A stretch of DNA of 64,000 bases. Origin: Mycobacterium sp. ENV421. Its GTDB lineage: Bacteria; Actinomycetota; Actinomycetes; Mycobacteriales; Mycobacteriaceae. This document shows positions 63,585 to 64,000 of the stretch, in pieces. The stretch covers positions 62,001 to 126,000 of the forward strand of contig NZ_PDHO01000003.1 of assembly GCF_002887815.1 (NCBI RefSeq), given 5' to 3'. The notes beneath the pieces were generated by a model, which saw nothing but the letters and a program-made list of their open reading frames with translations, was not told where the DNA came from and made no database searches. How positions within the stretch are numbered: position 1 is the stretch's first letter; the number at the start of each line of letters is the position of its first letter. The translations under genes were made by a program, and so were the position numbers.

Positions 63585-64000
63585 GTGCACACCACGACGA
63601 TCGAGTTCGCGGACATCATTGACGACCGGTTCGGCGGCAAAGCCTTGGGTTTGGCCGAGCTGACCCGGATCGGGCTCTCCGTCCCAACGGGTTTCGTCAT
63701 CGCCCATGCCTCCCTGCTGCCCCTCCCGGAGTCGGTCACGGACCGCTTCGCTCAGATGCAGGCGGCGGGCGGATGCCCGGTCGCCGTCAGATCCTCGGCC
63801 ACCGGAGAGGACGGCGCCGAGCAGTCGTTCGCCGGACAGTACGACACCGTCCTCGGCGTGGATTCGCTGGATGCGTTCGCCGCGGCCGTCCGCAAATGTG
63901 CCGCATCGGTCGGCTCCGAACGAGCGTCCTCCTATAGCGGCCACGACGCCGCCACCGGCGCGGTGACCATGCACGTTGTGGTCCAGCAGATGGTCGATGC
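63585..64000 (+). CDS. PEP-utilising enzyme (PEP synthase/PPDK N-terminal domain), cut by window edge
   Basis: The first 138 codons are seen. The N-terminal ATP-grasp-type PPDK_N region is clear: GGKALGLAELTRIGLSVPTG, VAVRSSATGEDGAEQSFAGQ and YDTVLGV. Such enzymes transfer phosphate from ATP to a carboxylate (pyruvate or, in rifampicin phosphotransferase, to a drug) through a swivelling His domain not visible here. In this operon, with a lipocalin-like protein and an F420 oxidoreductase, it may phosphorylate a small molecule. GTG start at 63585, 3 bp after the previous stop. Confidence 0.85.
   Translation, partial: MHTTTIEFADIIDDRFGGKALGLAELTRIGLSVPTGFVIAHASLLPLPESVTDRFAQMQAAGGCPVAVRSSATGEDGAEQSFAGQYDTVLGVDSLDAFAAAVRKCAASVGSERASSYSGHDAATGAVTMHVVVQQMVD

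Overview
The window is about 67% G+C, almost fully coding, and reads as a rapidly growing mycobacterium (Mycolicibacterium-like). The strongest evidence is gene order: from the left edge to about 30.1 kb it follows the chromosome of Mycobacterium tuberculosis from Rv0037c to Rv0058 (MFS transporter, YqgE/AlgH protein, small membrane protein, Mtc28-type antigen, leuS, MarR, GntR, F420-type oxidoreductase, Rv0045c esterase, ino1, PadR, Rv0048c, Rv0049, ponA1, Rv0051, Rv0052, rpsF-ssb-rpsR-rplI, dnaB). These Rv assignments are from memory of the gene order, not from a search. A glucosylglycerate hydrolase, typical of fast growers, supports the placement.

Region 1 (1-30.1 kb) is this conserved core: translation (leuS, rpsF, rpsR, rplI), replication (ssb, dnaB), cell wall synthesis (ponA1, a GT87-type mannosyltransferase), inositol synthesis (ino1) and their regulators. 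Several genes are inserted relative to M. tuberculosis: an SBF-type transporter, an SDR plus glucosylglycerate hydrolase, a fused glutamine-type ABC transporter, a cytochrome P450 facing a GntR regulator across a perfect palindrome, and a hydrolase-adenylate cyclase fusion. DnaB carries a 416-residue intein with class 3 features and two cysteine clusters.

Region 2 (30.1-41.1 kb) is accessory. It holds two paralogues of an unrecognised 239-residue protein, three alpha/beta hydrolases (two of them related), HxlR and large LuxR-type regulators, an RclA-like flavoprotein disulfide reductase, an internally deleted quinone-oxidoreductase gene, and an isochorismatase-family hydrolase. The isochorismatase gene is translationally coupled to a 54-codon gene and to the third hydrolase gene. 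The content suggests a redox or electrophile response, or turnover of a small carbonyl or aromatic compound; this is inference. The island ends in a patch of inverted repeats at 40.9-41.1 kb.

Region 3 (41.1-64 kb) is a series of small metabolic and regulatory modules: yaeQ; a MerR-controlled SnoaL-SDR pair; an arylsulfatase; an F420/PPOX-type protein; two exported coiled-coil proteins with LAS-type metallopeptidase motifs on either side of methyltransferase, amidohydrolase and universal stress genes; an exported DUF4174 and CIA30-lipoprotein pair; a TetR regulator facing a metallo-beta-lactamase-fold, hydrolase, DUF3159 and lycopene cyclase run; a DUF2236 oxygenase; and a TetR-controlled operon (lipocalin-like protein, F420-type oxidoreductase, PEP-utilising enzyme) cut by the right edge. 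No tRNA, rRNA, CRISPR array, prophage or intact insertion sequence was seen.
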